From positions 62,001 to 126,000 of the forward strand of contig NZ_QHKL01000007.1 in assembly GCF_003947415.1 (NCBI RefSeq): a DNA stretch of 64,000 nt, written 5' to 3'. The notes under the pieces are model-generated. The model did not search any database, was not told the origin of the DNA, and saw only the letters and a list, made by a program, of their open reading frames with translations. The DNA comes from Amycolatopsis sp. WAC 01376. Lineage in GTDB: Bacteria > Actinomycetota > Actinomycetes > Mycobacteriales > Pseudonocardiaceae. A program made the translations under genes and the position numbers. Of this stretch, positions 32,699-41,553 are shown piece by piece (positions within the stretch are counted from its first letter, which is position 1; the number at the start of each line of letters is the position of its first letter).

Positions 32699-33220
32699 GT
32701 GCTCAACGTTCGCCTGAACGACCTGGCCGTGCAGGCGCTCGGCCCCTCGGTCGCCGCGATACCGCGAGACCGGCTGGCGTCGGGCCTGCGGGAAATGATC
32801 GCCGACGGGGTCGTTCTGACCGGTGAAGTGATCACTCTCGGCGGGATTCCCGGCTGGGCCGGGCGGCCGCCGGGAAGGCAGGCCGACCTGACCGGCTGGG
32901 AGTGCTTCGTCAGCAACTTCCATCTCGAAGACCATCTGCCGATCGAGGTGGGAAGCCTGCCCGACGGTGAACCGGTGATCTCCGAAGCGGACCAAGTTCT
33001 GATGTTGCGGCACGGCCTGGGGTTCGCGCTCGAGATCGCCAGTGCCGCGCCGGTCCCCGTCCGGTGCGTCGTCGGCGCCAATCGCACGAACGGCACCTTC
33101 CGGTTCCATCGTGCCCGGCCAGGGGAGACCTGGCTCCACGAGGACCTCGACGCCTATGGTCAGGAGAAGCTGATCACCGTCGATCGCGGCCCCGCGACCC
33201 TGGGTGGGACCCCTTGGTGA
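32699..33220 (+). CDS. Protein of unknown function linked to the GntR regulator
   Basis: A 173-residue protein that I do not recognise. It begins MLNVRLNDLAVQALGPS and contains a mixed, moderately hydrophobic sequence with no transmembrane helix, signal peptide or obvious catalytic motif. Notable stretches are GWAGRPPGRQADLTGWECFV, HLPIEVGSLPDGEPV, and CVVGANRTNGTFRF with several aromatic residues, which could be a beta-barrel or binding fold. GTG at 32699 is used; GTG at 32693 would overlap the gntR stop as GTGA. It precedes a sugar importer by 133 bases, so it may belong either with the regulator or with that operon. Confidence 0.6.
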   Translation: MLNVRLNDLAVQALGPSVAAIPRDRLASGLREMIADGVVLTGEVITLGGIPGWAGRPPGRQADLTGWECFVSNFHLEDHLPIEVGSLPDGEPVISEADQVLMLRHGLGFALEIASAAPVPVRCVVGANRTNGTFRFHRARPGETWLHEDLDAYGQEKLITVDRGPATLGGTPW

Positions 33221-33250
33221 ACCGACGTGGACGAAATGGCGTTCAAGGTC

Positions 33251-33285
33251 TTGACGGCAAGGTGGGCCAAGGCTTAACTCAAGCC
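33251..33285 (+). promoter_or_regulatory. Candidate promoter with overlapping palindrome for the second sugar operon
   Basis: TTGACG at 33251 and TTAACT at 33274 are separated by 17 bases, a fair sigma-70-type promoter 75 bases before the lipoprotein gene. A GGCTT-AACTC-AAGCC palindrome at 33271-33285 overlaps the -10 region and could be an operator. Confidence 0.4.
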
Positions 33286-33353
33286 CTGAAATAAGGCGTG
33301 TCCCGGGTCACAGGCTCCGGGCGCGGCTTGGCCACTCACCCCGAGGACCATCG

Positions 33354-34667
33354 ATGCGAATCGGAATGATCGCTCCCGCGCTCGTCCTGGCGCTGGCGGC
33401 CGCCGCCACGACGGCATGCGGCGGCGGCGACACGTCGTCCAGTGCTTTCAAGGAGCTCGTGTACTGGGCGTCCAACCAGGGCACCAGTCTCGACAACGAC
33501 AAGGCAGTCCTGCAGCCCGAACTCGACAAGTTCGAGAAGGCCTCCGGGATCAAGGTCAAGCTCGAAGTCGTCCCGTGGACGGATCTGCTCAACCGGATCC
33601 TCGCCGCCACCACCTCCGGCAAGGGACCGGACGTGCTCAACATCGGCAACACCTGGTCGGCCTCGTTGCAGGCGACCGGGGCGTTCCTGCCGTTCGACGA
33701 CGCCGCGCTGGAGAAGGTCGGCGGCAAGGCGCGGTTCCTCGGCCCGTCGCTGGCGGCCACCGGGGCGAGCGGTCAGCCGCCGGTCGGTGTACCGCTCTAC
33801 GGCCAGGCGTACGGCCTGTATTACAACAAGAAGCTCTTCGCCGAGGCCGGGATCACCAAGCCGCCCGCCACCTGGGAGGAACTGGTCGAGCACGGCAAGA
33901 AGCTCACCAAACCCGACAAGGGCCAGTGGGGGCTCTCGCTCCAGGCGGGTCAGGTCACCGAGAACAGCCATCACGCGGCGATCCTCGGCGCTCAGCAGGG
34001 CGCGCAGTTCTTCACTCCTGAGGGCAAGCCGCAGCTGGCTTCGGATCCGTCGGTCGCCGCGGTGCAACAGTTCGTCGACCTGATGCAGAAGGACAAGATC
34101 GTCAATCCCGCCAACGCCGAGTACGCCGACACCGCCAAATCCCTCAAGGATCTGTCGGACGGCAAAGCCGCGATGTTCATGAACCAGGCCTCCGCGGGTT
34201 CGTTCAAGAACATCGGGATGGACATGGCGAACCTCGGTGTCGCGCCGATCCCGCTGCCCGCCGCCGCGCCGCCGAACGGCCGGAAGGTGACCAGCTTCGT
34301 CGCGGGCATCAACATGACGGTCTTCAAGAACACCAAGAATCCGGACGCCGCACTGGACTTCGTGAAGTTCATGGTCTCGGCGCAGGAACAGGCGTTGCTC
34401 AACAAGACCTACGGTTCGCTTCCGACCGTCCAGGACGCCTACAGCGACGCGGCGTTCCAGACCGAGGACGTCAAGGTCTTCCAGAACGTGCTCGCGAACT
34501 CGGCCGAGCCGATGCCGCAGGTTCCGCAGGAGTCCCAGTTCGAGACCCTGATCGGTACCGCGATGAAGGCGATGTTCGCCGACGTCGCCGCGGGCAAGCC
34601 CGTGGACGGAGCCAAGATCCGGGACCAGCTGAACCAGGCGGACCAGCAGATCGCGGCCGGTGGTTGA
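33354..34667 (+). CDS. Sugar-binding lipoprotein of second ABC importer
   Basis: A 437-residue family-1 solute-binding protein. The signal peptide ends at the acylated Cys22 (ATTACGGG), followed by a short Gly/Ser linker. The fold is recognisable from FEKASGIKVKLEVVPWTDLL near the N terminus, YGLYYNKKLFAEAGITKPP in the middle and the hinge-region ITKPPATWEEL. GAGGA precedes ATG 33354. It should deliver a sugar to the two permeases that follow. With a GH1 enzyme as the last gene of the operon, beta-glucosides or similar disaccharides are the likely cargo. Confidence 0.9.
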   Translation: MRIGMIAPALVLALAAAATTACGGGDTSSSAFKELVYWASNQGTSLDNDKAVLQPELDKFEKASGIKVKLEVVPWTDLLNRILAATTSGKGPDVLNIGNTWSASLQATGAFLPFDDAALEKVGGKARFLGPSLAATGASGQPPVGVPLYGQAYGLYYNKKLFAEAGITKPPATWEELVEHGKKLTKPDKGQWGLSLQAGQVTENSHHAAILGAQQGAQFFTPEGKPQLASDPSVAAVQQFVDLMQKDKIVNPANAEYADTAKSLKDLSDGKAAMFMNQASAGSFKNIGMDMANLGVAPIPLPAAAPPNGRKVTSFVAGINMTVFKNTKNPDAALDFVKFMVSAQEQALLNKTYGSLPTVQDAYSDAAFQTEDVKVFQNVLANSAEPMPQVPQESQFETLIGTAMKAMFADVAAGKPVDGAKIRDQLNQADQQIAAGG

Positions 34668-35623
34668 TGCCGACCGCGCTCGACAGCGCCCCGGCCGTGA
34701 AGGCGGCCGGGGCGCCCGGACCCCATCGCGTCCGGCGCAAACGCCGCCGGGTCGCGCTGCCGTATCTGCTCCTGCTCCCCGCGATCCTGCTCGAACTGCT
34801 CGTCCACGTGATCCCGATGATCGCCGGGCTCGTGATGAGCTTCTTCAAGCTGACGCAGTTCTCCATCCGGGACTTCACGTCCGCCCCGGCGGCGGGACTG
34901 GACAACTACGAGTTCGTCCTCGACTTCAACTCCGCGGCGGGGAAAGCGCTGCTCGGTTCGTTCTGGATCAGCGTCCTCTACACCGTCCTCTCGGTCGGGT
35001 TCTGCTGGCTCTTCGGCACCTCGGCCGCCGTGCTGATGCAGAAGAACTTCCGCGGACGTGGCCTGCTCCGGACGCTGTTCCTGGTGCCGTACGCGCTGCC
35101 GATGTACGCCACCGTGATCACCTGGTCGTTCATGTTCCAGAAGGACACCGGCCTGGTGAACGACCTGCTGGGCACGGATTCGTTCTGGCTCATCGGGGAC
35201 AACAGCTTCTGGTCGCTGGTGGTGGTGTCCGTCTGGCGGAACTGGCCGTTCGCCTTCCTGATCGTGATGGCCGGGCTGCAGAACATCCCCGGCGAACTGT
35301 ACGAAGCGGCGGCCATCGACGGCGCGGGCTGGTGGCGCCGGTTCCAGGCGATCACCCAGCCGATGCTGCGGCCGGTCAACCAGGTGCTGCTGCTGGTGTT
35401 GTTCCTGTGGACCTTCAACGACTTCAATACGCCGTATGTCCTTTTCGGAGCGTCCGCACCGAAGGAGGCGTCGCTGATCTCGATCCACATCTACCAGAGT
35501 TCCTTCGTGACCTGGAACTTCGGCCTCGGCTCGGCGATGTCTGTGCTGTTGCTGTTGTTCCTGCTGATCGTCAGCACCGTCTACTTGGGACTGACCGCGC
35601 GGAGGAGGAACGCCGTTGTCTGA
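34667..35623 (+). CDS. Sugar ABC transporter permease (MalF-like), second importer
   Basis: A 318-residue permease with a long N-terminal basic segment (RVRRKRRR), then six helices starting at LPYLLLLPAILLELL. The EAA loop is GELYEAAAIDGAGWWRRFQA. ATG 34667 shares its first base with the lipoprotein stop; TTG 34664 is an alternative. It forms a heterodimer with the next gene. No ATPase is present, so a shared MsiK-type ATPase is expected. Confidence 0.9.
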   Translation: MPTALDSAPAVKAAGAPGPHRVRRKRRRVALPYLLLLPAILLELLVHVIPMIAGLVMSFFKLTQFSIRDFTSAPAAGLDNYEFVLDFNSAAGKALLGSFWISVLYTVLSVGFCWLFGTSAAVLMQKNFRGRGLLRTLFLVPYALPMYATVITWSFMFQKDTGLVNDLLGTDSFWLIGDNSFWSLVVVSVWRNWPFAFLIVMAGLQNIPGELYEAAAIDGAGWWRRFQAITQPMLRPVNQVLLLVLFLWTFNDFNTPYVLFGASAPKEASLISIHIYQSSFVTWNFGLGSAMSVLLLLFLLIVSTVYLGLTARRRNAVV

Positions 35624-36455
35624 GCCTCGCTGGGTCCCTTGGGTCCGCCGATTCGTCCTCGGCTTCCTCGCCTTGTTCACCCTCGTGCCGTTGTACGCGA
35701 TGGTTTCGTCGTCGCTGAAACCGCTCGGGGACGTGCAAGGCAAGTGGGAGTGGCTTCCGACGACGTTGACCATCCAGCCGTTCTTCGACATCTGGGAGAC
35801 GATCCCGCTCGCCGAGTACTTCGTGAACAGCCTGGTCATCTCCAGTTCGGCGGCGATCCTCTCGGTGGTGATCGCGATCTTCGCTGCCTACGCGTTGAGC
35901 CGTTTCCGGTTCCGGGGCAAGAATTTCTTCAAGATGACCGTGCTCTCCACGCAGATGTTCCCCGGCATCCTGTTCCTGCTGCCGTTGTTCCTCATCTTCG
36001 TCAACATCGGCAACACCACCGGCATCGTCCTGTACGGCTCGCGGCTCGGGCTGATCATCACCTACCTGACCTTCTCGCTGCCGTTCGCCATCTGGATGCT
36101 CGCCGGCTATATCGACTCGATCCCCAAAGAGCTCGACGAGGCCGCGATGGTCGACGGCACCGGGCCGCTCGGCGCGCTGATCCGGGTGGTCATCCCGGCG
36201 GCGATGCCGGGCATCGTGGCGGTGGGGATCTACTCGTTCATGACGGCCTGGGGCGAGGTCCTGTTCGCGTCGGTGATGACCGACTCGGGCACGCGGACCC
36301 TCGCCGTCGGGCTCCAGGAGTACTCCACCCAGGTCCAGGTGTACTGGAACCAGGTCATGGCCGCGTCCCTGATCGTCTCCGTCCCGGTCGTCGCCGGATT
36401 CCTGCTGCTCCAGCGTTATCTCGTCGCCGGGCTCACCGCCGGTGCCGTGAAATGA
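35616..36455 (+). CDS. Sugar ABC transporter permease (MalG-like), second importer
   Basis: A 279-residue permease. The TTG start at 35616 is supported by a strong GGAGGAGG seven bases upstream and by an 8-base overlap with the preceding gene. Helices begin at FVLGFLALFTLVPLYAMV. The EAA loop is KELDEAAMVDGTGPLGALIR. Its stop codon overlaps an ATG at 36452, but the following enzyme probably starts at 36488. Confidence 0.9.
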   Translation: MSEPRWVPWVRRFVLGFLALFTLVPLYAMVSSSLKPLGDVQGKWEWLPTTLTIQPFFDIWETIPLAEYFVNSLVISSSAAILSVVIAIFAAYALSRFRFRGKNFFKMTVLSTQMFPGILFLLPLFLIFVNIGNTTGIVLYGSRLGLIITYLTFSLPFAIWMLAGYIDSIPKELDEAAMVDGTGPLGALIRVVIPAAMPGIVAVGIYSFMTAWGEVLFASVMTDSGTRTLAVGLQEYSTQVQVYWNQVMAASLIVSVPVVAGFLLLQRYLVAGLTAGAVK

Positions 36456-36487
36456 CCCGCCCGTCGCTCCGTACAGAGAGGTCTGCC

Positions 36488-37825
36488 TTGAATCTGCACC
36501 TGCCCGCCGATTTCCTGTGGGGTGCGGCCACCGCCGCGTACCAGGTCGAGGGCGCCCTCGACGCCGACGGCCGCCTCCCGTCCATCTGGGACGACTTCGT
36601 CCGGGTCCCGGGTGCCGTCCTGAACGGCGACACCGCCGACGTCGCGTGCGATCACTATCGGCGCTGGCCGGAGGATCTCGCGATCATGAAGGGCCTCGGC
36701 CTGGACGCGTACCGCTTCTCGGTCGCTTGGCCGCGGGTGATCCCGGCCGGCCGCGGCGAGGTCAACGCGCTCGGCCTCGATCATTACGACCGGCTGGTCG
36801 ACGCGTTGCTGGAAGCCGGGATCCGGCCGTTCGTCACGTTGTTCCACTGGGATCTGCCGTCGGCGTTGCAGGCGGACGGCGGCTGGCCCGAGCGCGACAC
36901 GGCGTACGCCTACGCGGATTACGCGGCGGTCGTGGCGGCTCGGCTGGGTGACCGGGTGAAGGACTGGAACACCGTCAACGAGCCGCTGTGCTCGGCCTGG
37001 CTCGGCTATCTCGAAGGCCGGTTCGCCCCCGGGATCAAGGATCTCAAGCAGGCGATCCACGCGTCGCACCATCTTCTGCTCGCGCACGGTCTCGGGGTGC
37101 AGGCGATCACCGCGAACGCCGGCCGGCCCGCCAACGTCGGCCTGGTGGTCAACCTCAGCGGGATCGAGCCCGCGTCGGATTCGACCGCGGACGTCGAGGC
37201 GGCGGCGCGGATGGACGGTCACGTCAACCGCTGGTGGCTCGACCCGTCGAACGGGCGTGGTTATCCGGCGGACATGATCGAGGTCTACGGCGTCGAACCG
37301 CCGGTGCTCGGGGGCGACCTCGAGGTGATCTCGGCCCCGGTCGGTTTCCACGGGCTGAACTACTACTTCCGCCAGATCGTCGAAGACGCCCCGGACGGTC
37401 CGGCGCCCCGCGCACGGCAGGTGCCGGTCGAGGGAGCCGCCACCACCGCGATGGGCTGGGAGATCCACGGGCAGGGCCTCGCGGATCTGATCCATCGGCT
37501 CGCCAACGAGTACGGCGCCCGCGCCATCTACGTCACCGAGAGCGGGGCCGCCTTCGACGACAAGGTCGCCGATGACGGTTCGATCGACGACGCCGACCGC
37601 ATCGCCTACCTGGAAGAACATCTCGGCGCCGTGGCGGGCGCGGCCGAAGCGGGCGCGCCGGTGAAGGGGTACTTCGCGTGGTCGTTGCTCGACAACTTCG
37701 AATGGGACAGCGGGTTGAGCAAACGGTTCGGGCTCGTCCGGGTCGACTACGACACCCAGGTGCGCACGGTCAAGGCGAGCGGGCACCGATACGCGGAGAT
37801 CATCGCCGAACACCGCGGCCGCTGA
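36488..37825 (+). CDS. Beta-glucosidase, GH1
   Basis: A 445-residue cytosolic GH1 enzyme of normal length. The N-terminal signature is LPADFLWGAATAAYQVEGAL. The acid/base glutamate is in DWNTVNEPLCSAWLGY and the nucleophile in IYVTESGAAFDD. FAWSLLDNFEWDSG near the end holds the glycone-binding tryptophan and glutamate. An in-frame ATG at 36452 overlaps the permease stop, but TTG 36488 follows a good AGAGAGG and yields the usual GH1 start, as with the analogous arrangement at 9972/9999. It should split imported beta-glucosides such as cellobiose. A strong hairpin follows the gene. Confidence 0.92.
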   Translation: MNLHLPADFLWGAATAAYQVEGALDADGRLPSIWDDFVRVPGAVLNGDTADVACDHYRRWPEDLAIMKGLGLDAYRFSVAWPRVIPAGRGEVNALGLDHYDRLVDALLEAGIRPFVTLFHWDLPSALQADGGWPERDTAYAYADYAAVVAARLGDRVKDWNTVNEPLCSAWLGYLEGRFAPGIKDLKQAIHASHHLLLAHGLGVQAITANAGRPANVGLVVNLSGIEPASDSTADVEAAARMDGHVNRWWLDPSNGRGYPADMIEVYGVEPPVLGGDLEVISAPVGFHGLNYYFRQIVEDAPDGPAPRARQVPVEGAATTAMGWEIHGQGLADLIHRLANEYGARAIYVTESGAAFDDKVADDGSIDDADRIAYLEEHLGAVAGAAEAGAPVKGYFAWSLLDNFEWDSGLSKRFGLVRVDYDTQVRTVKASGHRYAEIIAEHRGR

Positions 37826-37835
37826 CCTGGTTCGT

Positions 37836-37892
37836 GTGTCATGAAAGGGTCGTTCAGGACGAATTCTGTCCTGAACGACCCTTTCATGACAC
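37836..37892. terminator. Terminator-like hairpin after the GH1 operon
   Basis: Perfect 25-bp stem (37836-37860 with 37868-37892) and a seven-base GAATTCT loop. The left arm begins GTGTCATGAAAGGG. It ends the second sugar operon 10 bases after its stop codon. Confidence 0.75.
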
Positions 37893-38022
37893 GGGCGAGG
37901 CTGTCGGAACCGGTTCGTGCGGGCGGATGGACCGAGGGGGCCGGATTCGTCGCGAGGTACGAACGGACGTCCGCCGAAACCTCCTAGGGTCGCCATGAAG
38001 AGGCGATCCTAGGAGGCGAAGT

Positions 38023-39498
38023 ATGCGGACAGTCTTGCGTGGCGGTCGTGTCATCGACCCGGCGACGGGCTTCGACGGCACGGCGGACGTGCTGGTGACG
38101 GACGGGGTGGTCACCGCCGTGGGGGAGGGCCTGCCTTCGGAAGCGGGCGACACGGAGATCGACGTCACCGGGCTCGTCGTCGGACCGGGTTTCATCGACC
38201 TGCACAGCCACGTGCACACCATCGCGGGCCAGCGGCTCCAGGCGATGGACGGCGTGACGACCGCGCTCGATCTCGAAGCCGGGCTGATGCCGATCGAGCG
38301 GGCCTACGCCGAGGCCGCCGCGGCGGGACGTCCGCTGCACTACGGGTTCTCCGCGTCCTGGGGTGCGGCGCGGGCGCAAGTGCTGGCCGGGATCGAGCCG
38401 GACGCGAATATCGACAGCGGGCTGGCTGTCCTCGGAAACCCGGCCTGGCAACGGACTTCGTCGCCGAAGGAACTGGCGGCCTGGCTGTCCCTTGTGGACG
38501 GTGAGCTGGCCGCGGGCGCGCTCGGCGTCGGCGTGCTCCTCGGCTACGCGCCCGACACCGACCCCGCCGAGTTCCTCGCGCTGGCCCGCCTGGCCAAGGA
38601 GGCGGGCGCACCGACGTACACCCACGTCCGTGAACTGGTCGAGGTGAACCCGGCGACGCCCATCGACGGTTCGGCGGAGATCGCGATCGTCGCGGCCGAG
38701 ACCGGGGCGGCGATGCACCACTGTCACGTGAACAGCACGTCCGGCCACCAGATCGAGCGTGTGCTCGCGGCGCTCGAAGCGGGCCGCGCGGCCGGTTCGC
38801 GGGTGACCGTCGAGGCCTATCCGTACGGGGCGGGCAGCACCGGGATCGGCGCGGCGTTCCTCTCGCCCGAACGGTTGAAGATGAAGGGCCTGTCCCCGTC
38901 CAGTGTGATCATGCTGGAGTCGGGGGAGCGCATCGCCGACGAGGGCCGGCTGCTCCAGGTTCGCGCCGAAGACCCTGGCGCGCCGTGCATCCTCGAGTTC
39001 CTCGACGAGAGCAGCGCGCACGACCTCGACCTGCTGCGTCAGGCGCTCGCGTTCCCCGACGCCATCGTCGCCAGCGACGCGCTGCCCGTGTACTGGAAGA
39101 ACGGAACCAGCGAGAGCACCGAATGGCCGTTGCCGCCCGGTGGCGCGACGCATCCGCGCACGTCCGGGACGTATGCGAAGACGCTGCGTTTGATGGTGCG
39201 GGAAAGCAAGGCCTGGACCTGGCTGGAGGCGTTCCGGCGCTGCTCCTATCTGCCGGCGCGTGTGCTCGACGAGGTCGCCCCCGGAGCGCTGACCAAGGGC
39301 AGGCTCAACGTGGGCGCCGACGCGGACATCGTCGTGATCGACCCGAACACTGTCACCGACGCGGCGACCTACTTCGACTCGACCAGGCCGTCGGTCGGCG
39401 TCCGGCACCTGTTCGTCTCTGGGGTCCCGGTCGTCACCGATGGGAACCTGCGCACGGAAGCCTTCCCCGGCAAGCCGCTGCGCGGTGAGCCGCGATGA
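38023..39498 (+). CDS. N-acyl-D-amino-acid deacylase-type amidohydrolase
   Basis: A 491-residue amidohydrolase of the D-aminoacylase / N-acyl-D-glutamate deacylase type. The metal motif is GPGFIDLHSHVHT after strand 1 of the barrel. Further ligand histidines lie in PTYTHVREL and AAMHHCHVNSTSG, and ASDALPVYW supplies the late aspartate. The C-terminal sandwich closes with GRLNVGADADIVVIDPNT. Family enzymes hydrolyse N-acyl-D-amino acids. AGGAGG precedes the ATG. It begins the large same-strand cluster and overlaps the next gene by four bases (ATGA), so at least the first two genes are coupled. Confidence 0.85.
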   Translation: MRTVLRGGRVIDPATGFDGTADVLVTDGVVTAVGEGLPSEAGDTEIDVTGLVVGPGFIDLHSHVHTIAGQRLQAMDGVTTALDLEAGLMPIERAYAEAAAAGRPLHYGFSASWGAARAQVLAGIEPDANIDSGLAVLGNPAWQRTSSPKELAAWLSLVDGELAAGALGVGVLLGYAPDTDPAEFLALARLAKEAGAPTYTHVRELVEVNPATPIDGSAEIAIVAAETGAAMHHCHVNSTSGHQIERVLAALEAGRAAGSRVTVEAYPYGAGSTGIGAAFLSPERLKMKGLSPSSVIMLESGERIADEGRLLQVRAEDPGAPCILEFLDESSAHDLDLLRQALAFPDAIVASDALPVYWKNGTSESTEWPLPPGGATHPRTSGTYAKTLRLMVRESKAWTWLEAFRRCSYLPARVLDEVAPGALTKGRLNVGADADIVVIDPNTVTDAATYFDSTRPSVGVRHLFVSGVPVVTDGNLRTEAFPGKPLRGEPR

Positions 39499-40637
39499 GC
39501 GACCTGCTCGCCGACATCGAAACCCTGGTCCGCTGCGAGTCGCCGTCATCGGATCACGAGGCGGTGGCCCGCAGCGCCGAGGTGGTGGCCGGATTGGGCC
39601 GACGGCTCCTCGGCGTGGAGCCGGAGCGGATCGTCGTCGGCGGCGTCACCCATCTGCGCTGGCGTTTCGGCGGCGGACCGTACCGGGTCCTCCTGCTCGG
39701 TCACCACGACACGGTGTGGCCGTACGGTTCGCTGGAGACGCATCCGTTTTCCGTCCGGGACGGCGTGTTGCGCGGCCCCGGATGCTTCGACATGAAGGCG
39801 GGCGTCGTGATGGCGCTGCACGCCGCCGCGACCGTGCCCGACCGCGACGGACTGTCCATCCTGGTCACCGGCGACGAGGAGATCGGCTCGCCGTCGTCCC
39901 GCGCGCTGATCGAAGAGACCGCGGCGGGTTGCGACGCGGCGTTCGTACTGGAGGCTTCCGCCGACGGCGGCGCGTTGAAGTGCCGCCGTAAAGGCGTTTC
40001 CCACTACCGGGTCGAGGTGACCGGCCGGGCCGCGCACGCCGGACTCGAACCGGAAAAGGGGGTCAACGCGGGAATCGAGGTCTCCCACCAGATCCTCGCG
40101 GTGGCTGCCCTCGCCGACCCCGGATCGGGGACCAGCGTGACACCCACCGTCGTCTCGGCGGGAACGACCGTCAACACCGTTCCCGCCGCCGCGAGTGTGG
40201 CCGTCGACGTCCGCGTGTGGGACGAGGCCGAGCAACTCCGCGTCGACAAGGCCATGCGGGACCTCCGTCCGGTACTGGAGAACGCCGTGGTCGGGGTGAC
40301 CGGCGGGATCAACCGTCCGCCGCTCGAAGCGGGATCGTCGGCGGGATTGTTCGCGCTGGCCCGGGAACTCGCGGACGAACTCGGTCTCGGGGAACTGAGT
40401 TCCGCGTCGGTCGGCGGCGCCTCGGACGGCAACTACACCGCGGGGATGGGCGTTCCCACCCTGGACGGCCTCGTCGCCGTCGGCGGCGGGGCACACGCGG
40501 ATCACGAGCACGTCGTCGTCGCGGAACTGCCGCGGCGCACCGCTTTGCTGGCCGCGCTCGTGGAAAACGTGCTCGCGAAGCGGGGTCCGTCCGGTGCGAC
40601 GAATCCCGCGGGTGAATCTGGTACGGCACGACGGTGA
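39495..40637 (+). CDS. M20-family metallopeptidase / N-acyl-L-amino acid deacylase
   Basis: A 380-residue M20 enzyme (ArgE/DapE/CPG2 type). Zinc ligands and catalytic residues are visible: VLLLGHHDTVWPYG (His, Asp), PGCFDMKAG (bridging Asp), VTGDEEIGS (catalytic Glu plus ligand Glu) and GGAHADHEHV (last His). The dimerisation domain contains the conserved HAGLEPEKGVNAG. In the cluster it is the best candidate for removing the acyl group from N-acyl-L-amino acids after racemisation. It overlaps the amidohydrolase stop by four bases. No signal peptide, so cytosolic. Confidence 0.88.
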   Translation: MSDLLADIETLVRCESPSSDHEAVARSAEVVAGLGRRLLGVEPERIVVGGVTHLRWRFGGGPYRVLLLGHHDTVWPYGSLETHPFSVRDGVLRGPGCFDMKAGVVMALHAAATVPDRDGLSILVTGDEEIGSPSSRALIEETAAGCDAAFVLEASADGGALKCRRKGVSHYRVEVTGRAAHAGLEPEKGVNAGIEVSHQILAVAALADPGSGTSVTPTVVSAGTTVNTVPAAASVAVDVRVWDEAEQLRVDKAMRDLRPVLENAVVGVTGGINRPPLEAGSSAGLFALARELADELGLGELSSASVGGASDGNYTAGMGVPTLDGLVAVGGGAHADHEHVVVAELPRRTALLAALVENVLAKRGPSGATNPAGESGTARR

Positions 40638-40668
40638 CTCCACCGCCGAGCCGGGAAAGGATCGTCCC

Positions 40669-41553
40669 GTGACGAATCTTGCGACGAACGCGGAAAGCCT
40701 GGTCACCCGGGAGGTGTGCGACGAAGCCGTCGCCGCCGCGCGGGCCGCGGCCGCGGCTTCGGGCGTCGAAATCCGCGAACTCACCGAAATCGCCGATCTG
40801 GCCGCGGTGGTCGGCCTGTTCGAGTCGATCTGGCAGACCGCGCCCGGCGCCCGGCCGGTGAGCACGGAACTGCTGCGGGCGATGTCCTCGGCCGGGAACT
40901 ACGTCGCGGGCGCTTTCGAACACGGCGAACTGCTGGGGGCCTGTTTCGGTTTCTTCGGGAATCCCGGGAAGGCCAGTCTGCACAGCCACATCGCCGGCGT
41001 CGCGAAGGCGGGCGTCGGCCGGGGGATCGGCCACGCGCTCAAACTGCACCAGCGCGGCTGGGCGCTGCTCCAGGACGTCTCGGTGATCACCTGGACCTTC
41101 GACCCGCTGGTGCGGCGCAACGCCTACTTCAACCTGGGGAAGCTCGGCGCGCGCCCGATCGGGTACCTGCCCGACTTCTACGGTCCGATGGAGGACAGCA
41201 TCAACGGTTCGGGCGACACCGACCGGTTGATGGTCGGCTGGGAGCTGGCGAGCCCGGCGGTCCGAGCCGCCACTTTCGGTGAACCCGTCCTGATCGACGC
41301 GGAAGCGCTGGGAGCGGCGAAGGCGCTGTCGGTCGACTCCGACGGCGGTCCGAGCATCGGTTCCATCGACGCGCCGACCGTCCTCGTCGCCGTCCCGTCC
41401 GATATCGAACGGTTGCGCCGCACCGATCCCGGTCGCGGCAACGCGTGGCGTGTCGCCCTGCGCGAAGTCCTCGGCGGACTGATGGCGGACGACGCCAAGG
41501 TCGCCGGTTTCGATCGTGCCGGCTGGTACGTGATCTCGAAGGAGCAGTCGTGA
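40669..41553 (+). CDS. GNAT-superfamily acyltransferase (COG3375-like)
   Basis: A 294-residue GNAT protein. The acetyl-CoA-binding segment is AGVAKAGVGRGIGHALKLHQ, with the R/Q-x-x-G-x-G/A pattern as G-V-G-R-G-I-G, followed by VITWTFDPLVRRNAYFNLGK, a hallmark of this subgroup. Related proteins sit next to N-acyl- or N-succinylamino acid racemases, where the Geobacillus enzyme succinylates D-amino acids. Here the racemase follows with a GTGA overlap, which supports the same role; the acyl donor is not determined. GTG 40669 is chosen for AAAGGA eight bases upstream; the frame is open from 40594. Confidence 0.85.
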   Translation: MTNLATNAESLVTREVCDEAVAAARAAAAASGVEIRELTEIADLAAVVGLFESIWQTAPGARPVSTELLRAMSSAGNYVAGAFEHGELLGACFGFFGNPGKASLHSHIAGVAKAGVGRGIGHALKLHQRGWALLQDVSVITWTFDPLVRRNAYFNLGKLGARPIGYLPDFYGPMEDSINGSGDTDRLMVGWELASPAVRAATFGEPVLIDAEALGAAKALSVDSDGGPSIGSIDAPTVLVAVPSDIERLRRTDPGRGNAWRVALREVLGGLMADDAKVAGFDRAGWYVISKEQS

